In this document: one piece after another, positions 53,608 to 63,698 of the stretch
How the letters are laid out: the number at the start of each line of letters is the position of its first letter
How positions within the stretch are numbered: position 1 is the stretch's first letter
Assembly (NCBI GenBank): GCA_034770075.1
Contig: CM068379.1
Coordinates: 19,653,506 to 19,717,505, forward strand
Length of the DNA stretch: 64,000 nt
Origin: Aralia elata
Lineage: Eukaryota; Streptophyta; Magnoliopsida; Apiales; Araliaceae
Direction of reading: 5' to 3'
The notes under the pieces: generated by a model
What the model was told of the DNA's origin: nothing
What the model saw: the letters and a program-made list of their open reading frames with translations, nothing else
Database searches by the model: none
Translations under genes and position numbers: made by a program

Positions 53608-54359
53608 TGTTAGGTTTGAAATTTTAATACAAACCATCACCATGATTTATCATTGTGTTCAATTATCAATTAAATCAAAAAGAAAGAGAATAAGAATTAT
53701 ACCCTCGTAGATCAAAGCTTCCTCGGGTACAAGTTCAACTCCTAGTCCTTCGTATTCTCCTTGAATTCCACCGACTAAATTCCTTCGCTAGATCAACGTT
53801 AGCCACCCAAGTGTTTGGCCTCTAGAGGTGATTCACTGATGAGTGTATTTTATACACATAATTTGGGTACTTTTGGCCTTGATAATTTGCAAGTCTTTAG
53901 GTATTTTATGTGGTTTTTATGTATTTTTATCTTATTTCTACATAAATTAGTTTTTAGTTATTTTTACATGTTTTATGTTGCTTTGATGCATTTTCATTAT
54001 GTTTGTAGGATTTGAAATAAACACCGCTCGGATCGTTGTTTGTATTGACTCAATGTCCGTGCCTGGACGTCTGTGCCCGAATGGTAGTATGATGGAAATT
54101 TGTGCTTGGCGACGCTCGGTGCTTAATTTGACAACATTTGGTAGTTGGGCGTGCACGGCGTCGGAAAGCGTGCACGGCGTGCGGCGTCGGCCAAGCCACG
54201 AGGGCATGCCCGTGCTTAGATATTCGTGCCCGAATGATAACACTGTGAAAAATTATGTTTGGCGATGCTCGGGGCTTAATTTGATGACATTTGGAAGTTG
54301 GGCGTGCACGGCGTTGGAAAGCGTGCACGGCGTGCGGCGTCGACCAAGCCGCGGGCACG

Positions 54360-54910
54360 GCGTGCGGCAGACGGGGCGCCAGCGTGCGGCCCAGGCACTG
54401 GGCGCGGGCGCATGGGCGCGGCGTGCGGGCGCGCGCTGGGCGTGTTGGCGCGCTGGGGGTGTGCGGGCGTGTGCGGCGGGCGCTGGGCGCCAGGCGCTGG
54501 GCGCCAGGCGCTGGGCGTGCAGCAAGTTGGCGCGCGCGGGGCCTCGGCAGCGGGCGTGGGCGTGCAGCCAGCGTGCGGCCCAGGCGCTGGGCGCGGGCGC
54601 GCGCGCTGGCGTGCGGGCGCGCGGCGTGGGCGTGCGGTGTTGGCGCGCGCGGGGCCTCGACAGCGGGCGCGGGCGTGGGCGTGCGGCCAGCGTGCGGCCC
54701 AGGCGCTGGGCGCGGGCGCGCGCGCTGGCGTGCGGGCGCGCGGCGTGGGCGTGCAGCGTTGGGCGCGCGCGGGGCCTCGACAGCGGGCGTGGGCGTGCGG
54801 CCCAGGCGTGGGGCGCGGGCGCGCGCGCCGGCGTGCGGGCGCGCGGCGTGGGCGTGCGGCGTTGGGCGTGCGGCCAGCGTGCGGCCCAGGCGCTGGGCGC
54901 GGGCGCGCCA
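54360..54910. repeat. GC-rich tandem array in the 5' LTR
   Basis: Irregular repeats of GTGCGGCCCAGGCGCTGGGC, GGGCGCGCGCGCTGGCGTGC and GGGGCCTCGACAGCGGGCG. Five copies of the first block, against six in the 3' LTR (60240-60840). The 5' array has an extra triple GCTGGGCGCCAG at about 54481-54520. Almost every reading frame on both strands is open, only because stop codons are rare in GC-rich DNA, so I call no protein. Confidence 0.85.
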
Positions 54911-55007
54911 ACGCCGTGCTGAGTGCGATTCCAGCTGGCCTTTTGGTGCGATCTGAGCGGATTTTTGACCCATAATCTGATTTTTGCTAGGGTTTTCATG
55001 GAGGCAC

Positions 55008-55015
55008 TATATAAT
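55008..55015 (+). promoter_or_regulatory. TATA box of the Athila-like 5' LTR
   Basis: CACTATATAATATC just downstream of the GC array; the same at 60935-60942 in the 3' LTR. Transcription would start about 30 bp further on. Confidence 0.65.
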
Positions 55016-55076
55016 ATCTCATTGGGGCTTCATATTTGAACAACTAGGGATTGGGAGGCTACACTAAAACACCAAT

Positions 55077-55313
55077 TTGAGAGCAAAAGTGCTGCAATAC
55101 AAGGAAAAACTCAGCACAAGCCATAGAACCAAGAAGGAAGGGATTGTCAAGGCATATCTAGACCTTGGGAGGCTGCACATACATCATCAAGAGGAGCTTG
55201 AGGGCTACAAATCAAGAAAATTCCAGCAACAAGCTCAGGAGCAAAAAGAGAAACGAATGCCAAATGAAGAGGAAAAGCTAGAGATTGACATCAACCAAGC
55301 AAGCAACATATGA
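55077..55313 (+). other. 78-codon frame in the LTR leader, both LTRs
   Basis: Charged, Lys/Glu/Gln-rich frame starting about 65 bp after the TATA box and ending ASNI. It is unchanged at 61004-61240. Its left edge is not an ATG, and no domain is seen. It may be chance in a young LTR pair, or an upstream frame in the genomic RNA leader. Confidence 0.3.
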
Positions 55314-56267
55314 ATATCTTCTAAATGGGTTTTATCATCTCTTGCTTTCCTTTGAATTTGTATTTCAATTTTATGATGAACACCATGTGTTTGATGTTTT
55401 GCTTAGCTACCATGAACTAAAGCTTGTATTCTAAGATTTCAATGGAACCCAACACATAGTTGAATTGAATTCTCTCTTCTATTGATTTTAGTTATTCATT
55501 TGTGAATTGATTGTCATAACCTTTGCTTTCTTGATTAATTGCTTGGCCCGTAATTACCTTGGGAACCTATATGAACTTGACGAACGGATTATAGGTTAAG
55601 ACCTAGTTATGATAACATGCGAGAGTATAGATTGTTGTGGGTTATTAATCGGATTAAGTGACGCGTGTCTTATTAATTATCTGCAATAATAGATATCTTG
55701 ATAGTAGTTGGGATAGATATATACCTAATTACCGCATGCAACCAATTGAGAATCTAGTCTTAATGACTTCCGATGTGAAAGTTGGTAATTGAGGGGAGGA
55801 TTAATTAGATTTGGTGACACGTGTCTATTAATCATTCCTGAAATTAGTCTCTTGATAGTGTATAGGATAGACATATACCTATGCACCGCTTAGGAAGATT
55901 CGTGATTGACCATCGACAGAGGCTCTTATGTAGTTTTTGATTTCTCGGTTGTCAATTCGTATGTTATAACTGATTGAAAAGAGAGAGTAGGGAGATTCAA
56001 ACGAAGTGTTGGGGGAAATTGCAATCTTAGACTTGTTAATATTAGATTTACTTATCTTTTACCTGATTATTATTATCTTATTCACTACCAACAACAAAAA
56101 TATCAAATCATCATTTGTCTAATTAAAATCAAGACGATATATAGTTGGTACTTGGGATACACTAGAACAATTCTCTGTGGGTTCGACAACTCTCTTATCA
56201 TTATATTACTTGTTGACCGCGTATACTTGCGCGTATTTATCGGTTGCGAAATCGACCAACAAGTTTT

Positions 56268-56285
56268 TGGCGCCGTTGCCGGGGA
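56268..56285 (+). other. primer-binding site of the Athila-like element (tRNA-Asp)
   Basis: TGGCGCCGTTGCCGGGGA, 6 nt after the LTR end. From memory it is the full complement of the plant tRNA-Asp 3' end. Confidence 0.9.
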
Positions 56286-56413
56286 ATTGTTTCTAATAAT
56301 TTTACCAATATTAATTTCAATCGAATTGATCTTGATTTAAACTTGTATATAAATTTATTTTTAACATTTTTTCTATTTTTCTGTTTAATGTTTTCTTCGT
56401 TACGAGGTACACC

Positions 56414-57604
56414 ATGGACAACTATAATTATCAATGGCCTCACACGGGAATGACCCAATCAGGAGCGGCATGGATGGATGGATTTGATGAGGTGGTGGTA
56501 CATTTAGAGGAGTTGTCTAGGAATGTTAACGCTCTAGTGGCCCAACGTACTCAAAGTGTTGCGTTGAATTGTGATTATTGTGATGGAAACCATCCGAGTC
56601 ATCTTTGCACCATTAATTTCGAGTCGGCATGGTATGGTGGCAACATCGGCGATTACTCTAACAGTTATGACTGTTCCGCTGCTTATCACCAAGATTGGGG
56701 GTATCCCCCAGATTCTACATGGAGCTACAATTATGAAGATCAATACTATGCTCCGAGTCCTGCATATGCACCGGAATTCTCATGTCCACCGTCATTGCCA
56801 CAAGAAGAAAATTCAAATGTGAAGGAATTTGAGTCCCAGAACATAACTTCGATTGAGGAGATTGTGAAAAGTCAGCATATGTCAATTCAAAATCTTGAGA
56901 ACCAGATGGGACAACTTATTATCGCCTTCAACGATAGATATCAAGGCGAATGGCCCAATGACATGGTTCCCGAAACTGATGGATTTCACGTGCCAAAGTT
57001 GCAACCAGACGTGCTAATTGATGATGATTCTGATATGGAAGAGACATGTGGGAAACAAGAAAAGGAGGTCGAGGATCTAGCCTTGAGCCCCAATGATGAT
57101 GATGAGCTAATTTCGAGTGTATCCCATATACCTTCTCCTCCAAAGCTCAAGGATCTAGGTGGTTTTGCAGTCCCGTGCCCATTGAGTAGTCACGTCGTAG
57201 GCAAAGCTCTAGGTGACATGGGAGCTAGTTTACAGTGTGAGCCATGGCGTGATGAAGTTGAGGTTCATGAAAAGATCGATGAGGATCCAATTGTGTTTGA
57301 GAAACTTAATTTCACTATGTCATTCATAGACACAATTGAGCAAGCTCCTAGCTACTTTCGGTTCATACATGAGGATTTATATGAGAACAATAAGCTAGGT
57401 GAACTTGAGACTATGGACCTCACCGAAGCAATGCCCTCAGATGTTTCTCCCCTACTGAAAGATGAAGCGAATGAAGAAAGTTTCTTTTTGCTGATAGAAG
57501 AAACTGAGTTTGGGAGTCGTCTAGTATGCATGCATGCCATGCAAATTAAGGAAATGACATCACGAAGGCATGCTAAGGTCATTTTTGCAATCGAGCCGGA
57601 CTAA
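56414..57604 (+). CDS. Athila-like Gag/protease stub with an unfamiliar C-terminal tail
   Basis: 396 codons from an ATG 130 bp after the PBS. It has a short zinc knuckle CDYCDGNHPSHLC (53-65), a Tyr-rich stretch (73-120), the Athila-type LENQMGQL (161-168), and the start of the protease region VPCPLSSHVVGKALGDMGASL (about 253-273), where D268 is the expected catalytic Asp. After this it leaves the family: an acidic tail of about 120 residues (VFEKLNFTMSFIDTIEQAP, EANEESFFLLIEETEFG) that I do not recognise. The N-terminal Gag core is missing. It may be a co-packaged RNA-binding protein; no enzyme activity is likely. Confidence 0.7.
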   Translation: MDNYNYQWPHTGMTQSGAAWMDGFDEVVVHLEELSRNVNALVAQRTQSVALNCDYCDGNHPSHLCTINFESAWYGGNIGDYSNSYDCSAAYHQDWGYPPDSTWSYNYEDQYYAPSPAYAPEFSCPPSLPQEENSNVKEFESQNITSIEEIVKSQHMSIQNLENQMGQLIIAFNDRYQGEWPNDMVPETDGFHVPKLQPDVLIDDDSDMEETCGKQEKEVEDLALSPNDDDELISSVSHIPSPPKLKDLGGFAVPCPLSSHVVGKALGDMGASLQCEPWRDEVEVHEKIDEDPIVFEKLNFTMSFIDTIEQAPSYFRFIHEDLYENNKLGELETMDLTEAMPSDVSPLLKDEANEESFFLLIEETEFGSRLVCMHAMQIKEMTSRRHAKVIFAIEPD

Positions 57605-57643
57605 AAGGAAACAGGAAGCTAGTCAGGCTGAGGACTTTAACTC

Positions 57644-57668
57644 AAGCGCTATTTGGGAGGCAACCCAA
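57644..57668 (+). promoter_or_regulatory. conserved Athila site AAGCGCT...TTGGGAGGCAACCCAA
   Basis: AAGCGCTA followed by a small stem TTGGG-AGGCAA-CCCAA, 40 bp after the ORF stop. I recall this line as common between pol and the downstream region of plant Athila elements; its job (splice or RNA structure) is not known to me. Confidence 0.55.
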
Positions 57669-59112
57669 ATCTCCATTTTATTTTTCGAGCTATTTTGTTT
57701 TTATTATTTTTATTTTTTTTTATTTTAATCTCCAAAAAAAAAAAAAAAAAAGTTTGGTGTGTTTTGTTTTTGATTTTATGTTAATTGTGTTTAATGTGTG
57801 TAATATTTCTTGCTGCAGTTTGATGCTTACGACCACCAGTGAAAACTATAGCAGAAGCACATCATCAACACGTTGAGCAACATGCACCAGCACGCTCAGC
57901 AGCACACTCAGCAGCGCGCAAGCTAGCCATGACAGCCACCAACAGCTTATATGCACCCATCAGCTCATTTCTATAGTCCAACTCATATCTCTTTCCTCCC
58001 ACTCCAAAGCCAACTTACATGCATTTTTCCCAAACTCAAATTCGTGCTCCATCACTTTAATTGGGCATCCAATCTCTGCAATCCATCAGCATTGTCATCT
58101 TCTAACTTGAAATTCAACAAGGATTTAGCAGATTTTGAAGAATTCCCATGGCTTTCCATTAGTTTTCCAAGAAAAGGTAACAAGGTCTGTTAATTTCAAA
58201 TTTTACTTGCTTGGGACTGTGCTTGGGTTGAGTTTTATTGCAGGAACACTCCAATTCTCCCATTGCAAGACTTTGTGGAGGGCTATCCCTGCTTCCCAAT
58301 GCATTGACAACTGAGATTTTGGGAGGTGCACGCCACGTGTTTGATATTTGGCCTGAGAGAGTTTCTTAGCTATTATGGGCTGTTTTTCATGAGGCATTAT
58401 TCTGGTATGGCTTCCAAGCAACAAGTGGGGCGAGGCTTCATCGTCCAAGCCAACCATAGACCATGACAAGAATTTTGTTAGTCCGAAAGCGTCAATGCGA
58501 CACCACACTATAATGCTGTTGCTTGATTACCCTCAGTGAAGTTCTCTATTTTAATTCTGTCTATTATAAACATCGAGGACTATGTTTATTTTAAGTTTGG
58601 GGGTGTGGTAGTTTAATTGAGTTATCCTTGTCTGTCTAGTCGTGTTGTGCTGGGTGGTAGTCAAATTTAAGTTTGGGGGTAGCACTTCGTATTTGCGTAT
58701 TTATGTGTTTAATTTAGTTTTTGTGTGATTTAAGCATGTTTTTCTTTTATTCAAAAAAAAAAAAATTATTTTTAGGATGTGTCTCTTGAGCATTGTTTTA
58801 ATTTGATTTGAACTATAATCCATGGTCTATGATAATGACTTGTTCGAAGAGATTCTAACTCATGAGAAGCAGACAATTGTTGCTTAGTCTTTGTGCTTAT
58901 CGTTTATTGGTTATTATTTTGCTTATGCGTCTTTTCACTTTCATGCACTTACCCATGAGTATTAAGCTAGTTGTATGCTTAGAGAAGGCTTTTATAACCG
59001 AATGCTTGTGGAAAATATCTATAAACTCTAGAACTCGTTTAAACATCACTCGAACCAAGGTGTCCAAATTTTGTTATGTTTGAATTGATGGTCATGTGGT
59101 GAGTTGAGATGG

Positions 59113-59306
59113 AGCGTAAAACGCACTCACTCATGGACACATGCGTAGGAGAGATAGAGCGTAAAACGCACTCTCTTATAATTGTGATTAAAAAAATAAA
59201 ATAAAAATTGTTTATTGCAAATTTTGCATGGGGTTGAGGTTGAGCGTAAAACGCACTCGCCCATATGAGCGTGCTTAAGGATTGAGATGGAGCATAAAAT
59301 GCACTC
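59113..59306 (+). repeat. four copies of AGCGTAAAACGCACTC
   Basis: At 59113, 59158, 59243 and 59291. The core GCGT-AAA-ACGC is a perfect short palindrome. The fourth copy reads GCAT-AAA-ATGC, so both arms changed and pairing is kept. Spacing 45, 85 and 48 bp. Confidence 0.7.
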
Positions 59307-59682
59307 ACCTAGAGCCCTTGGTTCTCAAAATTTTTGGAATTGTGATTTGTACACCTTTGTATTGAGTGTTGTGTTAAGCATGTTGTTTTGGGGTTTATTT
59401 TGATTATTTCACAAGGTAATGTGGTTGCATAGTTTCATTCGAGCTTGATTGGTTTAGTGCTATTGGGTACACACACACACATACGGAAGAGGCCTTAAGC
59501 AAAGTATGACTAACTAACTGAAATTTTAGACTTACAACACTTTGTTTGTTCTCTTGAGTTCTATGTGTTGATGCCTTTGAGACCATTGTCGGCTTATTAA
59601 TTCATTGCTCAAGATAGGTTATATTAGAATTTTTTTGTGAATTGTTTAGTTTAGGTTTGTTTTGCTTGAGGACAAGCAAAGA

Positions 59683-59700
59683 TTTAAGTTTGGGGGTATT
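59683..59700 (+). other. polypurine tract of the Athila-like element
   Basis: TTTAAGTTTGGGGGTATT directly before the 3' LTR. The same 15-mer core TTTAAGTTTGGGGGT occurs at 58590-58604 and 58666-58680. Confidence 0.75.
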
Positions 59701-62186
59701 TGATGAGTGTATTTTATACACATAATTTGGGTACTTTTGGCCTTGATAATTTGCAAGTCTTTAGGTATTTTATGTGGTTTTTATGTATTTTTATCTTATT
59801 TCTACATAAATTAGTTTTTAGTTATTTTTACATGTTTTATGTTGCTTTGATGCATTTTCATTATGTTTGTAGGATTTGAAATAAACACCGCTCGGATCGT
59901 TGTTTGTATTGACTCAATGTCCGTGCCTGGACGTCTGTGCCCGAATGGTAGTATGATGGAAATTTGTGCTTGGCGACGCTCGGTGCTTAATTTGACAACA
60001 TTTGGTAGTTGGGCGTGCACGGCGTCGGAAAGCGTGCACGGCGTGCGGCGTCGGCCAAGCCACGAGGGCATGCCCGTGCTTAGATATTCGTGCCCGAATG
60101 ATAACACTGTGAAAAATTATGTTTGGCGATACTCGGGGCTTAATTTGATGACATTTGGAAGTTGGGCGTGCACGACGTTGGAAAGCGTGCACGGCGTGCG
60201 GCGTCGACCAAGCCGCGGGCACGGCGTGCGGCAGACGGGGCGCCAGCGTGCGGCCCAGGCGCTGGGCGCGGGCGCATGGGCGCGGCGTGCGGGCGCGCGC
60301 TGGGCGTGTTGGCGCGCTGGGCGTGTGCGGGCGTGTGCGGCGGGCGCTGGGCGTGCGGCAAGTTGGCGCGCGCGGGGCCTCGGCAGCGGGCGTGGGCGTG
60401 CGGCCAGCGTGCGGCCCAGGCGCTGGGCGCGGGCGCGCGCGCTGGCGTGCGGGCGCGCGGTGTTGGCGCGCACGGGGCCTCGGCAGCGGGCGTGGGCGTG
60501 CGGCCAGCGTGCGGCCCAGGCGCTGGGCGCGGGCGCGCGCGCTGGCGTGCGGGCGCGCGGCGTGGGCGTGCGGCGTGGGCGTGCGGCGTGGGCGTGCGGC
60601 GTTGGGCGTGCGGCCAGCGTGCGGCCCAGGCGCTGGGCGCGGGCGCGCGCGCTGGCGTGCGGGCGCGCGGCGTGGGCGTGCGGCGTTGGGCGCGCGCGGG
60701 GCCTCGACAGCGGGCGTGGGCGTGCGGCCCAGGCGTTGGGCGCGGGCGCGCGCGCCGGCGTGCGGGCGCGCGGCGTGGGCGTGCGGCGTTGGGCGTGCGG
60801 CCAGCGTGCGGCCCAGGCGCTGGGCGCGGGCGCGCCAACGCCGTGCTGAGTGCGATTCCAGCTGGCCTTTTGGTGCGATCTGAGCGGATTTTTGACCCAT
60901 AATCTGATTTTTGCTAGGGTTTTCATGGAGGCACTATATAATATCTCATTGGGGCTTCATATTTGAACAACTAGGGATTGGGAGGCTACACTAAAACACC
61001 AATTTGAGAGCAAAAGTGCTGCAATACAAGGAAAAACTCAGCACAAGCCATAGAACCAAGAAGGAAGGGATTGTCAAGGCATATCTAGACCTTGGGAGGC
61101 TGCACATACATCATCAAGAGGAGCTTGAGGGCTACAAATCAAGAAAATTCCAGCAACAAGCTCAGGAGCAAAAAGAGAAACGAATGCCAAATGAAGAGGA
61201 AAAGCTAGAGATTGACATCAACCAAGCAAGCAACATATGAATATCTTCTAAATGGGTTTTATCATCTCTTGCTTTCCTTTGAATTTGTATTTCAATTTTA
61301 TGATGAACACCATGTGTTTGATGTTTTGCTTAGCTACCATGAACTAAAGCTTGTATTCTAAGATTTCAATGGAACCCAACACATAGTTGAATTGAATTCT
61401 CTCTCTATTGATTTTAGTTATTCATTTGTGAATTGATTGTCATAACCTTTGCTTTCTTGATTAATTGCTTGGCCCGTAATTACCTTGGGAACCTATATGA
61501 ACTTGACGAACGGATTATAGGTTAAGACCTAGTTATGATAACATGCGAGAGTATAGATTGTTGTGGGTTATTAATCGGATTAAGTGACGCGTGTCTTATT
61601 AATTATCTGCAATAATAGATATCTTGATAGTAGTTGGGATAGATATATACCTAATTACCGCATGCAACCAATTGAGAATCTAGTCTTAATGACTTCCGAT
61701 GTGAAAGTTGGTAATTGAGGGGAGGATTAATTAGATTTGGTGACACGTGTCTATTAATCATTCCTGAAATTAGTCTCTTGATAGTTTATAGGATAGACAT
61801 ATACCTATGCACCGCTTAGGAAGATTCGTGATTGACCATCGACAGAGGCTCTTATGTAGTTTTGATTTCTCGGTTGTCAATTCGTATGTTATAACTGATT
61901 GAAAAGAGAGAGTAGGGAGATTCAAACGAAGTGTTGGGGGAAATTGCAATCTTAGACTTGTTAATATTAGATTTACTTATCTTTTACCTGATTATTATTA
62001 TCTTATTCACTACCAACAACAAAAATATCAAATCATCATTTGTCTAATTAAAATCAAGACGATATATAGTTGGTACTTGGGATACACTAGAACAATTCTC
62101 TGTGGGTTCGACAACTCTCTTATCATTATATTACTTGTTGACCGCGTATACTTGCGCGTATTTATCGGTTGCGAAATCGACCAACA
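59701..62186 (+). repeat. Athila-like 3' LTR
   Basis: 2486 bp, 61 bp longer than the 5' LTR, with nearly all the difference in the GC array (60240-60840). The few other differences are single bases and a 2-bp gap. It has the same TATA box (60935-60942), 78-codon frame (61004-61240) and ends. Confidence 0.92.
60240..60840. repeat. GC-rich tandem array in the 3' LTR
   Basis: Same blocks as at 54360-54910, but with six copies of the GTGCGGCCCAGGCG block and a run of GGCGTGGGCGTGC steps at about 60559-60600. No protein called, although five frames are open. Confidence 0.85.
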
Positions 62187-63698
62187 TTCACCAAGGAAGA
62201 ATAGTTGTTCAAGAAGATGGGTGTTGGCAAAACCCTAGTTTCTATCTTTATAGAAATTGCAAGTACTCTTCACAATCTAATGCAAGAGTGTGTAACCCTA
62301 ATCTATGATAAGACTCCTCTTATTTATATATGTAGGAAAACCCTTCCCCTAAACTATTTAGGATTAAGGTTTCTATTATAATTAAACTCCTTTAATTAAT
62401 TATGCTCCTAATCTAATTAGGAATTCATGAGAGAGTATTTCTATTAATTAATTCACAATCCCTATTAGGAATTAAATAATAGTAATAGTAATAATAATAA
62501 TAAGACTCCTCTTATTAATTTATATTTAATATTTCAAAAATATTAAATAATAAATATTAAGCTATTTAATTTATTCTATCTCCATAGACTAAATTAAATA
62601 CACTTAACTTATTATTACAATTATGCCATTTACTTCTTAAATAAATATTTTTCCTTTTGCGGTGTGACCCTTTAGGTTCTCCATATTAAACCGATTGTGA
62701 ATAAATCAATTAGAACAATTCTAATCTTATTTAAATAAATAAATTAAATTATTTAATTCATTTAAATAAATAATATTTATTCTATAATAAGGGTAAGCCC
62801 CCTTAGCGATCAACGACTTTTCAGATAATATAGATTTCAATATTAATCACAAAAGAACCTTTCAGTGCATAGTTATCGTACAATTCAATCCTTCTACCAT
62901 ACAATGTCCCAATTAAATATAATACATTGATTTACTGTCAAGTCTTTTTTATTTAATTATATGTATTTCGATTCCCAAATGCACAACTCTAAATAATGCA
63001 AATTAGAAACTACTTTCTAATTTCATCCTGCCTTGTCCAAGGACTACTGAGTTGTCATTTATCAAATCACATAGGACATTCACATCTTTTACTAGACGTG
63101 GTAGATTCTTTGTTGATCATTCACCTATCTCCATGTACAACTTATTATACCCAATCATACCCTTTGATATACCCTAAAGGTCTTAAGGGACATGTCAAAG
63201 TATAACTTATCATACACAAGATACTATGATGATCTCAAGTCTAAGGATCACTTGTACTACTATCACTAGAGGAATTCCTATTGACAGGCGAGTAAAACTC
63301 TATTAGGTATTCCTTAGCGAGCCACGTTCAGTGAACTTATTCTCCAATAGGCACCTACATACTTGCTTTAGTGTCTCCACATAAATGATTATGAGATCAA
63401 TCATCCTTTTCCTAAGAGCAATCATCGTATGTACTAATCTATCCGGATTCACTAATCCTCTCTTTTAGTAATCCAACGATGAGGAACGATTTTAGTTTGT
63501 GAGCTATCTAGAATTTAGATCTCATTAGCATGATCACCATCATGATTCTAAAAGCATTGCTCAAAACTATGAGTTTATCACATTTTAAATAACATAGCAT
63601 CATGTAGATAATGAAAATGCCTTTAATAAATGAGTAAGATTACAAAGTATATGCTACATCATATCAAATATGATTGTCTTGTGTACATACTACTTTCA

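Larger units (their letters stand above)
53837..56261 (+). repeat. Athila-like 5' LTR
   Basis: 2425 bp, TGATGAGTGTATT to CGACCAACA. It starts with a small hairpin (GTGTAT-TTT-ATACAC). It contains a 153-bp direct duplication (about 54050-54355), a GC-rich array (about 54360-54910), a TATA box (55008-55015), a 78-codon frame (55077-55313) and two diverged copies of a GTGACACGTGTC block (about 55650-55880). Confidence 0.92.
57605..59682 (+). other. 3' untranslated part of the Athila-like element
   Basis: No supported gene in 2.1 kb. It holds a conserved site at 57644-57668, poly-A and poly-T runs (57720-57752, 58755-58766), an envelope-free stretch with two short frames (57951-58193 and 58203-58508 minus) that show no domain, two extra PPT-like lines, and four palindromic GCGTAAAACGC repeats. 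Confidence 0.7.
53837..62186 (+). mobile_element. Athila-like non-autonomous Ty3/gypsy element, complete
   Basis: 8350 bp with LTRs 53837-56261 and 59701-62186, flanked by TTCAC. PBS for tRNA-Asp, one gag/protease-stub ORF, a conserved GGGAGGCAACCCAA site, and a PPT ending TTTGGGGGTATT. Ends, PBS and the SSHVVGKALGDMGASL motif fit Athila (Ty3/gypsy, no chromodomain). No RT, RNase H, integrase or envelope-like ORF is seen, so it must use proteins of another element. The LTRs are almost identical outside a GC array, so it is young. Confidence 0.88.
53608..63698 (-). repeat. copia-2 3' LTR, split by the Athila-like element
   Basis: 53608-53836 plus 62192-63698 match the solo LTR at 23431-25228, except for a 62-bp gap near the start. 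Ends TGTTAGGTTT and TACTTTCA. After 63698 comes the complement of a copia PPT (minus-strand GCAAGTGGGAGAT), so this is the 3' LTR of a minus-strand element that continues beyond the right edge. The Athila-like element sits at TTCAC (53832-53836 and 62187-62191). Confidence 0.88.

Noticed and set aside
53834..53870. CTGATGAG followed by a hairpin (GTGTAT-TTT-ATACAC), like a hammerhead ribozyme core, at the LTR start (also 59701)
   Set aside because: The required GAAA after stem II is missing (ATAA instead) and no flanking stems I and III are visible.
53999..54999. Long overlapping open frames of 211-307 codons on both strands, and again at 59863-60926
   Set aside because: They are Arg/Ala/Pro/Gly translations of the GC-rich tandem array in several frames at once. 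GC-rich DNA has few stop codons; no domain or consistent start is seen.
57951..58508. Possible envelope-like ORF in the Athila-like element
   Set aside because: Only short frames on opposite strands, with no membrane-protein pattern and no similarity I recognise.
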